The notes: generated by a model not told the origin, from the sequence alone. Counted from the first letter of the stretch, positions 1-13,243 are shown. The stretch: DNA of 64,000 nt from Terebella lapidaria (GCA_949152475.1 OX424565.1:10051953-10115952); one strand, 5' to 3'. Made by a program: numbers and translations.

Positions 1-585
1 TCAGCCAGGTCGTAAGAACTGAACGTCTTTATAAGTACAGTTGAACGACTGTGCAGCACAGTGTAGGAGTTCTGTCGATTCCTATATGTCAGACATTCCC
101 TGTTCTTTGTGACCCAAACAGCCTATTATGTTCAGGTGGTAGTGGGCGTCATTGTAAAGGCTTCTTCAAATACGATTTGTGGGTGTGTTCAAATACTCTT
201 AGTGGAAATTGTCTTATGAATTGTTCCAATGCACCATCACATATTTATCAAATAATTTCTTGTCCCTTTGTATGTGGCCAGTATGAAACAACAATTCAAA
301 TACATACGAATCAACTCTCTACAAAAGTAACACCCGGTCATATATCATATATGTACATCATAAAACTATACATTACATGTATGAAAACTCCACACACAAA
401 AACCCGGGTGGAATCAAACTCTTGCATCATTGTGGCAAAATGTCAAAACGGCATATGACGTCTGGAATAAATCCACTCAGCGACAAACACCTGACGCCAA
501 ATCCCAACTCCGCCAATCACAGAAAGATTCCGACAGGGAAGTTCAGATGAGGCAAGAACAGAAACGCTTACTCGGTCTGTGTGAT
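1..585 (+). repeat. Left LTR-like direct repeat
   Basis: This segment matches 5319-5915 with scattered differences, starting at the first base of the window and fading near 585. It is read as the 5' LTR of the fossil spanning 1-5980. The true left boundary is not visible. Confidence 0.6.
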
Positions 586-672
586 AGAAACAATCATGTA
601 CGCAGAGAAATGAGGCCAAAATAAATATTTATTTCGTTTGTGTCCCCTTGCGCATCGTCTCAAAACGGCAAA

Positions 673-812
673 CCATAGGTGACATGTGCGTGACATTTTT
701 CTATGTTTTTTTTACAAAAAAGCTAGCACGTTCGAACGTGGAAGCATTAATTTTAACACTATCACGTTCGCACGTGGAAACAATTAAGGCTACTGCGTTC
801 ACACTTGGAAAA
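673..812 (+). repeat. Foldback-family fragment with CACGTTCGCACGTGG units
   Basis: A lead sequence reading CCATAGGTGACATGTGCG is followed by three spaced copies of a near-palindromic unit of the type CACGTTCGCACGTGGAA. The same lead and units, on the other strand, form the right half of the larger copy at 46464-47124, so this is a dispersed family. No coding potential is seen. Confidence 0.65.
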
Positions 813-845
813 TGGAAGGCTCAAACCAAAATTTTTCGCTAAGCT

Positions 846-1719
846 GCCTGATTATGCATGAATGACGGTAAGTTTATCGTCCTAACATATTATCCGCCCT
901 TAACAGAACAGTTAAAAGACATGGATTCTTTTTTCATTTGGGTAATAATTACCATTTTAGCAATGACCAATCATAGCAATTCATGTGGTTGAAAACAGTC
1001 GTCCCTGGAATACTCCACGGACCTTGACACGATTGCTTCGTTCATCGCCTAATGGTATTGCACTCAATCACGTGTAATTATTTCCACCTTTCTTCTTGTG
1101 ATTGGGTCGAGCATGAAGGATTCTAGGTAGGAATGGAGTGATGGTGCTTGCGAAAGTTGGTACACTTGCAGAGCGAAATACAAACTATAATTGAAGAAAC
1201 TGATGCCATACCCTCCTGATAACTCAAATTTGATGCTATTCGATGGTAATTTTCATTTGAGACTAAAGGACTGGTTCTTCATCTAGTTTCAACACGCTAC
1301 GTAAAAAGTCAACGACGTTATAACGTTAAACGTCAATTTTTGAAATACGGCTGTATCCCGGTAAGTATTTCTCCCAGAGTGGAACAGATTACACCACTGG
1401 AGAGCTCGTTCAATTCTGCTCAAGTCAGGTCATATGTGATACTATCCCGCCACGATAAATGTTCGATATGACGTCATAAACGTAGTTCTCGTAATGCCAG
1501 TGTGGCTTTCATTGCTCTATTAAAGGCTATACATTCCACACTAAAATCAACTTCGAATGGGTTTGAAACTGTTTGTGAGTGTGAAGCACTATCAATCTCA
1601 TGTCATGTTTCACCTCATTGGTTCCGTTGAATGTCATTGGCGATATATGGATTATCGTAAGATATTTTAATGTTTTCCCACCAGAATGTAACATCTGTAA
1701 ACAATATTTATAGGTAATT
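846..1719. other. No recognisable gene
   Basis: Internal part of the LTR fossil region. I see no convincing coding frame, RNA gene or tandem repeat here. Short open frames lack any family resemblance. Confidence 0.5.
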
Positions 1720-1832
1720 GACTGGATACATTGTTTGAGGCCAGAGGTCGTGTCTGGGCCGTAGCACGCACGAGTTTGCGAGTGTGTTGGCGACACAGAC
1801 ACGACCTCTGGCCTCAAACAATGTATCCAGTC
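1720..1832. repeat. Perfect 37-bp inverted repeat (hairpin)
   Basis: The arms at 1720-1756 and 1796-1832 are exact reverse complements, separated by a 39-bp spacer. The transcript of either strand would fold into a long uninterrupted stem. Four further bases pair beyond one mismatch at the outer edge. It could be a snap-back insertion, a tiny palindromic element or a small-RNA precursor. Sequence alone does not separate these. Confidence 0.9.
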
Positions 1833-4129
1833 GATTTACTTATTATGCCGCATCATGATATGCACACACATCGGGAGAAATATTATTACAAATGCTCACT
1901 TCCCTAGCCATTTTAGACCCTGAGAGCAAAGAATTTCATAAACATGTTTATGCACTACAAAACCAAAACGTCATTTCACCAGCGCATGAATACCGAATCG
2001 TCAAAAGACCCTCGTTTGCTATGCGTGACAACAGTCAATCTGAAGGAGGTCAATACCGCAGTATATCGGACCAATTGCACTCTGTGTAATCCATTGCAGC
2101 ATTTCCGTAGGCATAATAATAACATGTATATTTAGAAACACCAGTATATCATTAAGTTGGGCCTTTAGGCCAATGGTATCTCGTTTCCATTTTTAACGTC
2201 TCGAAAAACAACGTATCTGCTTCATACATTATTTTTTCTTGTAGGTGACATAAATACATGATATTGTTACCGTGCTTGAGTTGGTATGAGCCCTGGACGT
2301 GTTGCTACTTTCTCTTGATCAGTACTTTGAACTTTCCGTGTATTTGAAGACACTCATCAACGTATTTGCAGCAAACACACACGGTGACGCCCACAACCGC
2401 CGCAAGCTGTTTGGGTCACCAAGAGCAAGAAACCTCTGACATTTGCATGGACAGCAATCCATTCACTGTTCTGAAGGACACAGCAGCATTAATTGGAAAT
2501 AGTTATGCTTCTAACCACATTGTTGATTGATAACCCGACGGAAAATTCAGTGTCCGCAACAAAATACACTCCCTTATTTCGTAAGAGTATCCTGTGTGTA
2601 ATTATACTCGTATGAATTACACTTCCATAATAAAGATAATCATTAGTATATGTTCATTCCCCATTCAACAAGTTGGAATCATGATTCCAGTGTTTAGCAT
2701 CTGATCACATTTTTTTTTTCAGCACAAATTTGTCCCACATAGTAATTATATTGTTCACACAACACCAAAAAATGACATTACATGTAATCCAATCCTAAAC
2801 AATGCTGCAGGGTGATGTATCAATTTCTTAAACCAGATCAAACCTGAACTAATCATACATGGCTGTCAATGTAATCAAGACAACATGGTCATCGTGGTGA
2901 CGGATATTTTTTCTTTATTTGTTTAGCTCGGTTGGAATACACCCGCGCAATGCTGCATATACAGGCCCTTTTGTGGTATTTTCGTGAGCTCCATCAAACC
3001 GAGGATAATATCTTGATATAATTTTGTTATTCTATTGGTCGTCTATCATTCATTATATCGTTCATGTGTGCACTGTAGGTCTAAAAATTGTAATGAGCTG
3101 TCAAAAATAACCTACCGGTAAATGCACATACTCAATCTGTTCCCTATGATTCTTACTGGATAAAATGAAATATACTTTGTATGTTACAAAACATAAAAAT
3201 TCACTCGGGGAAATACTTGGCTCATCATTCTAGTTTGTATAAGCAGAATATTGCACGAAACATATTGGTCAGAAACCTCGGACCTGGCTACATATATATT
3301 TTCCTCTTCCAAATTATATGCAATAGTTCAATGCATCTTTTCGCAAAAGTTTAGAAAAAAAACCCTTTGAAATGAAGTGAAGCTCGAGACATTTGATTTC
3401 ACATGGAATGTTTTCTTTCAGCATTTTTATCCACTGAAGCAATGTATACACTAACACATGCATGGCCTGTTCTTTGGCATCGACCTTCCCTCAGTGCCTT
3501 GTGGGCATTGAACCTTGAGGTGCGCGGTCATTCGATTCCAAGATATGAACATCCAATGATAATACTATCCACCAACACAACTACTCGTATTGTGCACAAC
3601 TCAATTAACCCTTATTCAATCAGGCATTTGCACATGTTTTTATCCGGTGCGTAGTGTGTGTGATTTTTTTTTGCAAGTCGACCCGCATCTTCTGTTTTCA
3701 TGGTGACATGCTGTTGTTAGTTAGGTATTTGTAGACTTTTGCGGAGACAAGAGATAGAGTCTGTAGCCCGTACAGACATACATTTCATGATCATCCGATT
3801 ACGCGTTCTGTATAGGTTGTGATACCCAACGAAGAAAAAAGAAAAGAAAAATACATTAAGAACGACGCAAAACATGTATGAATTTTACAGTAATAATCCA
3901 GTGGAATGTGGTAAGTGTGGACTCAGTACTGGCTGAACTTGTGTTTTTAGCTCTAGTCGGTAAGTTTGCCCATTTTGTGGGTCCTAAATATAACAGACTG
4001 CGTCTCGCCGTTTCAAATGTTATTAGAGGTATAATCGGGTCATCTCCATGGCGAGTTATTTGTCTATTCATCTGTGGGCGATAATGAAATAGTTCTAGGA
4101 GGGCATTAGGCAGTTTCTCATGAACAAAT
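1833..4129. other. No recognisable gene
   Basis: AT-rich sequence inside the LTR fossil. Open frames are short and resemble no family I know. No tandem repeat or RNA gene was noticed. Confidence 0.5.
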
Positions 4130-4821
4130 GTGTACATGAATTCATTCATTTGCAGCTCGACACAGCAAGTCGACCTCAGCGTCGGAGTGGTGCGACAGTG
4201 GGTATTGGACGGCACGAAACCTACGTCAAAAGAGATCGCTCGCCACGGTGAGGAAGTGAAAACTCTGGTCTCACGATGGAGTTTATTTGCCTTACAAAAC
4301 GGAGTCCTCATACGGAATACTCAGCCGGACCCAGCCGGCACCCCCGTAACACTCGAGTCGTCCATCTTGACGTCATCAAGCCGTACGAAGGTGACGCACA
4401 ACTGCCGAACCTCTACAATCGAGTCGCATCACCACCCGAGTCGTCAAGCCGCACGGACTCAAAGACTGAGCCACCTAACAACCCCCTGGGGCTCTTCAAT
4501 GAATTCCTCTACCCCTGGGATGTTACCATACATGTACAAGACAAGTCGTCAGAAACAGATCGGACTACTGAGACTGATACAACGTCATCACCTACAAGTC
4601 GTCTAAATGTCCCGACCGGACCCCGACATCGTCACAAGAAAAGAAAAGCATGCAAATCGAACTCTAGTGCTTCACAGCAAGCGCCTAGAAGGCGCGGATC
4701 CAAACTCGCGATTACTACGGATCTGCAAGCGAGGCTACATCCTGGCCTGCTCCACACAGTCGATCCAACCACGGCTGTGCTAGGGAGTGATTACCATGAT
4801 GATGACATTATGCCTGTCTAA
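4130..4821 (+). pseudogene. Gypsy pol relic (RNase H-integrase linker and integrase tail)
   Basis: Fossil coding sequence of the element at 1-5980. The first part resembles the segment before the integrase zinc-binding domain; the second carries the basic, proline- and serine-rich tail that follows the integrase core in Ty3/Gypsy elements. The catalytic core is not present between them. Broken. Confidence 0.6.
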
Positions 4822-5318
4822 TGAATTATGAAGTATTATTACTCCCAAATAATTTTATAATATAATAATAATATGTAATATCTATCATAATGACCATTTT
4901 CAATGTATTCGATATCAGTGAGGCACTTTTCATATATTTCTATTGAGATGACGTTGTGATATTGATGTTGGTCGTTATTACATGTATATCATGTGGGACG
5001 CAAGGTGTATGATTAATATACATTTAATTTGGTTTGACAGATTGATACATCGCCCTATCACAGTGAAACTGAAATTGTTTGATTTGGATTAGATGCCATG
5101 CTTTGTTTGAACACTATAATTATTGTCACACCAATATGTGTGTCCTTAAGTGTTTCAATGTGTGTTTTACCATGCAGTCATAATTACAAACTGTTAGTGA
5201 CGGATAGAAAAATGTAATGATGATTACAATTATGTGGAGTTGTTTTACAAACCAGTGTGACACACAGAGCATATACTCCTTCTCAATATTGGTTTGTTGT
5301 TTTGCCGGCAATGAGGTA
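4822..5318. other. AT-rich segment, no gene seen
   Basis: Very AT-rich stretch between the pol relic and the right LTR-like repeat. No coding or RNA feature could be supported. Confidence 0.5.
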
Positions 5319-5915
5319 TCAGCCAGGTCGTAAGAACTAAACGTCTTTCTAAGTACAGTTGAACGACTCTGCAGAACAGTGCAGGAGTTCTGTCGATGCC
5401 TATATGTCAGACATTCCCTGTTCTTTGTGACCCAAACAGCCTATTATGTTCAGGTGGTAGTGGGCGTCATTGTAAAGGCTTCTTCAAATACGATTTGTGG
5501 GTGTGTTCAAATACTCTTACTGTAAATTGTCTTTATGAATTGTTTCCAATGCACCATCACTTATTTATCAAACCATTTCTTGTCCCTTTGTATGTGGCCA
5601 GTATGAAACAACAATTCAAATACATATGAATCAACTCTCCAAATAAGTAACACCCGGTCATATATGTACATCATAAAACTATGGCATTACATGTATGAAA
5701 ACTCCACACACACAAAAAACCCGGGTGGAATCAAACACTTGCATCATTGTGGCAAAATGTCAAAACGGCATATGACGTCTGGAATAAAGCCACTCAACGA
5801 CAAAAACCTGACGCTAAATCCCAACTCCGCCAATCACAGAAGGATTCCGACAGGGAAGTTCAGAGGTGTAATAGACATTGGCGGCAAGAATAAAAACGCT
5901 TACTCGGTCTATGAA
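5319..5915 (+). repeat. Right LTR-like direct repeat
   Basis: Second copy of the sequence at 1-585, beginning TCAGCCAGGTCGTAAG and retaining similarity to about 5915 with some insertions and deletions. Read as the 3' LTR of the same fossil. Downstream sequence to about 5980 is of uncertain membership. Confidence 0.6.
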
Positions 5916-5980
5916 AGCTGGGTATCGGGGAAAAGAGGAGCCACAGTATTACCTAACTATTCCCCTGAGCACAACTGAGG

Positions 5981-8444
5981 GAAATCGACATACCTTATTT
6001 TACGATTTCGCTGCCACATTATTTCCCAGAAAGATCTTCTAAACTTCGACACAGTTTTAATCATGCTCATGTCTTCACCTTGTTGCCTTATTTCTTCCAG
6101 TACGTGCATATTTCAAACTTGGAAATCAAGCAAAAGTACACAAATACTGGAAATAAACCGTTGGAAGTGTGATATTTCAGCCGAGACCGCTGTGTCTGTT
6201 GACAGTTTGGAAGTATTTGTCTGACCAATGGATCGGATTAGCCAATCAAGGACAGGGCGCATAAATGCTAAAAAAGACATACATGTAAGTCACACAAAAA
6301 ATACTTCATTGATATCCACTTCTATATTGATTTGTGACCAGGTGATATCATGAACCATCCAAGATCGTGAATATAAGGGTTGTCAGCTGATATCACTGAT
6401 TCCACTGACGATATTAAACAGAGTATTGAACATAAAATATGCAGTATAAATCTTAGAGATTGGGAGGTCAATATCAATAGTTCTGGTCGTGGACGAGAAT
6501 ATGGTCGAATAGATATATCGCAAGAAGAAAAAAAAATGTTTTAGTCCCAAGTCAAGTTACTATGTGTTTTGAGTGATTTTTCAGCCACTAACTTCCTTAA
6601 ATGAAAGCCTATTCTACTCCCAGAATATTTGGAATATAACTTACATCATGGCACATTCAAAAGGGGGAGTCATACATGGCGATTTGAGTGGTGACATTTT
6701 AGGATTTTGGAACTTCCTGCCATTTTTGTCAAAAAATTACCAATTTTGAACTTTGGCTGCCATTGTTTCAAAATGGGCATGGGGAATATGACCAAAAAAC
6801 ACAAAATGTTAACACGTTCTACAAATAAAAGTATGCGGATCTCATTTTGCCATTTTCTAGTACAGTTTTGGTCAACTTTTATTTGGAATATTAACGTCAA
6901 AACAAATTGATCACAAGAATAACTGAAAAGTTTGCAACAGTGCACTCAAAGCCATGAGGCCTCTTGTTTATTCATAGCTTCAAGTATTTAGCTATGAGAA
7001 TGCCACCAACTTTCATCAACATGGTCATACTATTGAGTACAATACCATCAAGTGATGAACAAGGTGCCCGTGTCATGGCCAAGTATTTCACGAAAGACTG
7101 GTTCATCAGAACCATCCCATGAATCACTGTGAATGGTTATTACTTGAACTGTACTTGAATAATACATGAATGGAAGAATTACTAATGGTTTGTGAAACGT
7201 TCAATGGTTCGTCTTTAATGACTCAGAATGAATTAGTAGGTTATCAATTGACCATCATTGAAACAAACATAAGAATAGAAATTCCACACAGACTATGGTT
7301 TCAACACAACAGCACTGTTCTTTTTCCGAGAAATAAGGTTACTCTCCTAATCCACACCAAACCTGATATTTAGATGATACAGCTATATAATATTTGATTT
7401 TTGTGCGTCATGTATCATTATACCTGTACGTATATACCTGAAACCATAACTAAAAAGTCTTTTCGGTTTGTGTTTATCATGTACATAGAGATATACACTT
7501 CAGGAAAACGATATTGATCAATATTTCATAATTAAGAATATCACAAACATGGCATATAGTTATGGTATTTTTGTCGTCATATTGATAGGATTACTTTGTC
7601 TGTGATCGTGTTGTATATGAAATACCATTGCGATGACCACAATATATTCTATATTCTAATGGCATAGTTTGATGTCCATGGACATATATTTATGTGGTGT
7701 TATGCAGTTTAATATCCTCATTCCATGTGATGTCATCCTGACACCAATAATAAAATTCAGTAATTATCATGAAATGCATTTCCTCATAGTGTCTACAAAC
7801 GCATTTCCTCACAATGTTTTGCAAATACTGACAGTATAATGACAGCCTTAAATAACACCATAAATATCGTGTCACGATGAAAACAAAAGATCTAGATCGA
7901 TTTGAAAAACACTATGCAGCACTGGGATATAAACATGTGCACATGCCTGATTAGTGAAGGGTATAATAGGGATTTTTCAAAACCACAACTAGGGATTTAG
8001 TACTCGTTAGGGGGCCGTGCTACAAGTCAAGGTTCGTGCTCCAATAGTTCACAGCGTGGGAGCGACTTCGTGTTGAATGCTCTGACTACCACATTTTACA
8101 ATCCTTCCTTCAGATATAACCTGACTTCAAATTTTCACGATTTGATGTTCCTCTAAGAAATTTTGAATTGCTACTGACAAGTTAATTGTTGTGGCAGTGT
8201 TGCCATGGCTAGTAAGTTGCATGTATTCAATATACAGGCTGGTCTCTGGAATGTTCTTTTCTTTTGTTGTAAATTTTAGAAAACGAAAATTCTATTGTTC
8301 TGTTCTTTTCTTGCATTTCTGAATGGGTGTATATATTGGGTTGAACGTGTTTTGAGTAGTAGTTATTGTTGGCTGAACATAGGAGACAAACAATGTTTTG
8401 AATTGAAGTATTACGATCTGAGTTGGAGATTAACTTGACTGGGA
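5981..8444. other. Intergenic, no gene recognised
   Basis: No supported gene. A fragment at about 6640-6970 resembles the interior of the GGTTACCGG repeat family (see 47346-48925), with the same run of words around TTTGAACTTTG and AAAATGG. The rest is AT-rich with short unremarkable open frames. Confidence 0.5.
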
Positions 8445-9360
8445 TTGGATTTGTCATCTAATTGGATATTAGGGGCTATATTCTGGATTAGTCGCTCAAC
8501 GCCAACATCATCGCATCGCAGGATATCATTCGCCAAATCAGTTGGAAACAGTGACAATCTGGATCCAGATTTCGGCACGGCGCAGATGATTGCGTACTGT
8601 GCCGGGATCGACGCTCTGGGACCCGCTGAATGCTGTGCGCTCACCTCCAGACCAGCCTTGAACCGCCCCTGTTATTGCTGTGGAAAGCAGGGACACTTCT
8701 GGCCTAAGTGTCCGGAGCTGTTGGAGTGCCTGCGGGCACGCGGCTATCAAGGGAACTTTCCCGTACTGGAGAAGTTCCTCGTTTTGGCCAGGTCCTTCGG
8801 GACAGCAACGTCGACCTCCGTGTGAGGGAAACTGAGGCCAGACGTAGTAGCGACCAACAGTGTGTCCGGGGACAGTTGTCCTGTGGTACCAGTGGCTGCA
8901 TCACATGCGGACAAGCTGGACGATGCTCAGGTAGATATACCTTCTCCAGAAGTGGTCCCTGAGGAATTTTCTGGCTCCTCCACCGCAGAGGCAGATAACG
9001 AGGACTCTGTAGCAGAACCCAGCACCCCGGGTGACTCCGGTCATTCGCGTTGGTGAGGGATCCGTGCTGGTACCTGCCCTTGTCTTTTGGGCAGGAGCCA
9101 GTCCGGTTCCTTGTAGATTCCGGCTCAGTGGTTACCCTCGTAGCCATAGGGACGTTTAAGCGGGAACCCGCTCTCCGCGACCTTGATATGCGGGATCCTG
9201 GCCGTTACAAGCTTTTCAGGGCTGGTAACAACTGCATCCGTATCCATGGAATCATCGATCTGCCCACTACCCTTGGGCACAAGTTGTATATGACAGAGGC
9301 AATCATTTCGGATCATTGGGATGAAATCTGCAGTTGTGGCAGACCCAATTCTGATAGAAA
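8445..9360 (+). mobile_element. Ty3/Gypsy-type gag-protease relic
   Basis: Plus-strand retroelement fossil. One frame (8445-8825) contains a CCHC zinc knuckle, CYCCGKQGHFWPKC, typical of the nucleocapsid part of Gag. A following frame (9050-9350) contains an aspartic protease-like motif, FLVDSGS. Order and spacing fit the Gag-protease junction. No reverse transcriptase follows; the sequence abuts an oppositely oriented fossil near 9370. Broken. The locally higher GC than its surroundings supports insertion. Confidence 0.65.
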
Positions 9361-9369
9361 TGAGCCTTC

Positions 9370-11480
9370 CATAGAGCCTACGCTTCCTTGCAACGAGTCC
9401 GTTGACGTGAATGCCCTCGAAGCGCCCAGCCTCTTTGCCTCCATGCTTGCCATCCCTTTGAGGAGGGTGAGGGCCAGGGCGGCTGCGCAGAAGCGGATGC
9501 CTGTGATGCCTGAGGTTGAGCAGGTTTCTGGCCCTCAGTCTTCTTGCCTGCTCCTGACCCCACCGCCTTCCCAAGCAAAGCCTTCGCCATAGCTTCATCT
9601 CGGAGGTGTTCCTGCATAACAGAAATATCAGATCGAGAGAGGCTAGCATGTGTGAACCCCGAGGAAGAGGCCTCCCATGCAGCTCAGCGATGTCCGTAGC
9701 AGACATGTCAAGCATGCGGTGATCAGCATCACGCATGGTGAGATCCAGTTACGCTCAGCAGCATGCACAACTCCGTCCAAAACGCTATGTGCTGCATGGA
9801 TATTGGCGTGACTCCCATTCTCCATACAGATCTACCTGATCAACGAACTCCTGACCCAGGTGGTTAGGTGATCCGCCAATGAGAGTTGACCCATCAGTGT
9901 CTGTGAGAGAAAGGCGAGCCTTCTTCACATAAGCTGACCAAACCATCACCTGACTCCCGGAAAGCAGGTGGAGGTTTGGGTCTTCGACCGGGATGGAAGT
10001 CTGATGACCGCCTTCGGACTCTAAAGTCTGGTTGAACACGGCTAGTCAGGATCGCCGACTCTGTATGAGACACATCCTCCTTAGCTGTACCCCCCTTATT
10101 GATCTTGGCGAATGACTTGACCGATGCAGGAGCCACAGGAAGCTGGATCGGATGGCGAACAGGAGCCGACGCAAATCTACCGGTACCCCATGAGGGCCTT
10201 AGAGCACCGATCGGCAAGTCAATATGCCTTGCAACCGATTCCGAAGCTCACCAAGTGTTGGAACCCCGGCTTGATCAGCAGTTTCATCCTCCGAAGAGGA
10301 CGACTCCTGATCGCCGTCCGCGACCCCCCCCCCCCCTCCCAGCCGCACCACCCCCCTCCCGGATCACTTGACCTCACAGGTACGATTGAGGATCTCGACG
10401 ACCCCGTGGTTATATGAGGGACAGATGAGGGACAGACCTGCTTAGCAAACACGAACTAACAACAACATACACAGGACATGAGTGGTCCTGAGGAACGAAC
10501 CCATAACTACTCGCCAGATCGTGCTGTGGTCGACGACCAGAGACATGATCGCCAAGTGATAACCGATAACATGAGCGATCGAGAGCCCCATCCCAAACCT
10601 AGGGAACTCGTCCCCCTCGAACCTCGAGACTGAGGACTTGAACGAGCTATCCAAGATGATCCGCCGATCGAAGGCCGAAGCATGATCGCCGACCACCGAG
10701 AGGTCGTTCGAGGACTGAATCCTATCAGAAATCGATGCAAGCTTAGCACCACGGCACTTAGAGGAAGCACACATCCTCCTCTTGGAAGAGTGAACGGACC
10801 CCTCCACCTCGATCGTCCCCGACGGAGGGACGACGAAAGATGACTGCCGTTCCTTGACCACTTTTGCCTCAGCAAGGATCGAAGCCTTCTTCTTAGAGGA
10901 CTTCACCTTCTTGCCTACAGAGGGAGCAAGCTCTCCCTGTAAGGCAGCCAGAGGCCAAGCTCTCCCTGTAAGCCAGCCAGGACTCCCTGTCCAAGCAGGG
11001 AAAGGAGACCAGGTAAGAGGGGACCCTGGAGGGACGACAGCGTATGTGCAAAAAAAGGACTCCTGTGTTAGCCCCAGGAGCTGACTAACACCGGACGTGG
11101 TCTGTGTGGTCAATGGCGGTGCCTTCACCTCCATGGGCTACTGATGGACTGACAGAGGAGTAGAAGTCTCCATAAGCCTCAAAGCATCCCGTCTAACCAA
11201 TGAGGCTTCAGAATACTTTGCAGTCGCCTGCAAAAAAGGAAGAGGGACGCCAGGTATAACACAGATCACACCTCAAACCTTCCGTTGATGCCGGTCCATG
11301 GTCCACACAATTGAAACACACGGTGTTTTGCTCCTCTCTACAAAAGATATTGACCAAGCACTTCGGGCAAGGACGTTCGACCATGGCACTGGCACCAAGG
11401 GAAGATTGGGAGGTCATGGTAAGGGTACTATACAACTGACAGTAACTGGGAGGGCGATAAACGCAAATCTGAGACTGCAC
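9370..11480 (-). mobile_element. Unassigned retroelement Gag-like ORF1 relic
   Basis: GC-rich minus-strand region with fragmentary open frames. The upstream end (11208-11480) has paired cysteines (CPKC, CFNC, CDLC) suggesting a zinc-ribbon fold. The middle is rich in Ser, Lys and Pro. The downstream end is a charged, Gln/Ala-rich stretch. This looks like the first protein of a retroelement, possibly DIRS-type, but I cannot name the family. Broken in several places. A C-run at about 10325-10337 lies in it. Confidence 0.4.
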
Positions 11481-13212
11481 TAAAAAAAGAACCCTAACGG
11501 GGCTACGAATACCACAGTATATAATTGATAAATATACAGTAGAAAATTACGTAGATAAACCGATAGATGTAACAAGTTACAACAGCTACACTATCTACAA
11601 GTACAACGATTGGACGATAATAGGGTGAACTAGCTATACGAATCCTTCATGTTCTAGCAAGCAACAAACTATCGACCAATGCTTATCCAAATATACACAA
11701 ATCAATGTCTATGACGTGGCAGGCGAAATTCCGTAAGAATATATCACAAAAGACTAATTTGCAGACTGAATTATATGAATTCACTGGGAGCCAAAATCCA
11801 AAACTGCCTAGCAAAAATGGCGGTGGACAGAAAAGTGAAGTTCTGCGCAGCTGCGCGTGCACATGCGCAGCGGTTTTGGCGGCAAAAGGACCGCTGGAGT
11901 CATATGCAGGCATACGATTGTGCCTTGCTTTTAGTACGCGAATTTCTATCCATAATGATCCACAGGATCGAGGAGCATGTAGTAGTTTAGATTGGTGATG
12001 TATAAAAGATTAACCCAAGGGATAAGATAGGTTACCGGACAGTTTTGATTTTAAGCATTGCAGGTGACATATGACCTTGAGATTTAAGTCCAAAATTTTT
12101 TTCAAAGAATGAAATTTTTTCTCCCCTAGAAATGGCCCAAAACGAATAGAAAATGGCCGCCAAAGTCCAAAATTGAGCATTTTTCACAGAAAACGGTCGT
12201 CATTTCTACCGTTTGAAAAATAATAAATACCTCCTTCTTGAATTATTTTAAGGTATCTTGTCCCAAATTCTCAGAAAGATTATGTACACTAAATAAAAAT
12301 GTGGACGGACAGACGAACGGATGCATCACGACGGCGATAAACGCAAATCTGAGACTGCACTAAAAAAAGAACCCTAACGGGGCTACGAATACCACAGTAT
12401 ATAATTGATAAATATACAGTAGAAAATTACGTAGATAAACCGATAGATGTAACAAGTTACAACAGCTACACTATCTACAAGTACAACGATTGGACGATAA
12501 TAGGGTGAACTAGCTATACGAATCCTTCATGTTCTAGCAAGCAACAAACTATCGACCAATGCTTATCCAAATATACACAAATCAATGTCTATGACGTGGC
12601 AGGCGAAATTCCGTAAGAATATATCACAAAAGACTAATTTGCAGACTGAATTATATGAATTCACTGGGAGCCAAAATCCAAAACTGCCTAGCAAAAATGG
12701 CGGTGGACAGAAAAGTGAAGTTCTGCGCAGCTGCGCATGCACATGCGCAGCGGTTTTGGCGGCAAAAGGACCGCTGGAGTCATGCAGGCATACGATTGTG
12801 CCTTGCTTTTAGTACGCGAATTTCTATCCATAATGATCCACAGGATCGAGGAGCATGTAGTAGTTTAGATTGGTGATGTATAAAAGATTAACCCAAGGGA
12901 TAAGATAGGTTACCGGACAGTTTTGATTTTAAGCATTGCAGGTGACATATGACCCTGAGATTTAAGTCCAAAATTTTTTTCAAAGGATGAAATTTTTTCT
13001 CCCCTAGAAATGGCCCAAAACGGATAGAAAATGGCCGCCAAAGTCCAAAATTGAGCATTTTTCACAGAAAACGGTCGTCATTTCGACCGTTTGAAAAATA
13101 ATAAATACCTCCTTCTTGAATTATTTTAAGGTATCTTGTCCCAAATTCTCAGAAAGATTATGTACACTAAATAAAAATGTGGACGGACAGACGAACGGAT
13201 GCATCACGACGG
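11453..13212. repeat. 880-bp tandem duplication
   Basis: Bases 11453-12332 are repeated at 12333-13212 with only about seven visible differences, including one 2-bp gap, so roughly 99% identity. The unit joins the edge of the Gag-like fossil to most of a GGTTACCGG-family element, and its right boundary cuts through that element. Both copies contain the same unremarkable short frames, so no duplicated gene is implied. Confidence 0.95.
12017..12332 (-). repeat. GGTTACCGG-family element, copy cut by duplication
   Basis: Begins with the AGGTTACCGGACA end and runs to the duplication junction at 12332. The opposite end with its hairpin is missing, because the duplication breakpoint lies just short of it. 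Confidence 0.75.
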
Positions 13213-13243
13213 CAATAGATTATCGGACCATAGGTCCGGTAAC
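12897..13243 (-). mobile_element. GGTTACCGG-family short element
   Basis: Complete short form of a dispersed family, about 345 bp. On the minus strand it starts with a hairpin (AGGTTACCGGACC, then its near complement), followed by a GTCC-rich tract and blocks with GGCGGCCATTTT, and ends in TGTCCGGTAACCTATCTTA. It lacks the 134-bp internal repeats found in longer copies. No coding capacity. Confidence 0.75.

Larger units (their letters stand above)
1..5980 (+). mobile_element. Ty3/Gypsy-like LTR retroelement fossil
   Basis: Two direct repeats, about 1-585 and 5319-5915, share most of their sequence and lie about 5.3 kb apart, like the LTRs of one element; the left copy may begin before the window. 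Between them the only recognisable coding relic is a pol fragment at 4130-4821. It resembles the linker between RNase H and integrase, then an integrase tail containing VVHLDVIKPY. Its place just upstream of the right repeat and its strand fit a plus-oriented Gypsy element. The element is broken, lacks most of its coding region and holds other repeats. LTR divergence suggests it is not very recent. Family assignment rests on protein resemblance read by eye. Confidence 0.6.

Noticed and set aside
3856-4311. 151-codon minus-strand open frame
   Set aside because: It lies opposite the plus-strand pol relic and has no recognisable domain; treated as a shadow.
10325-10337. Long C-run as a regulatory G-quadruplex
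   Set aside because: A single homopolymer run in a decayed retroelement; no spaced G-tracts and no neighbouring gene.
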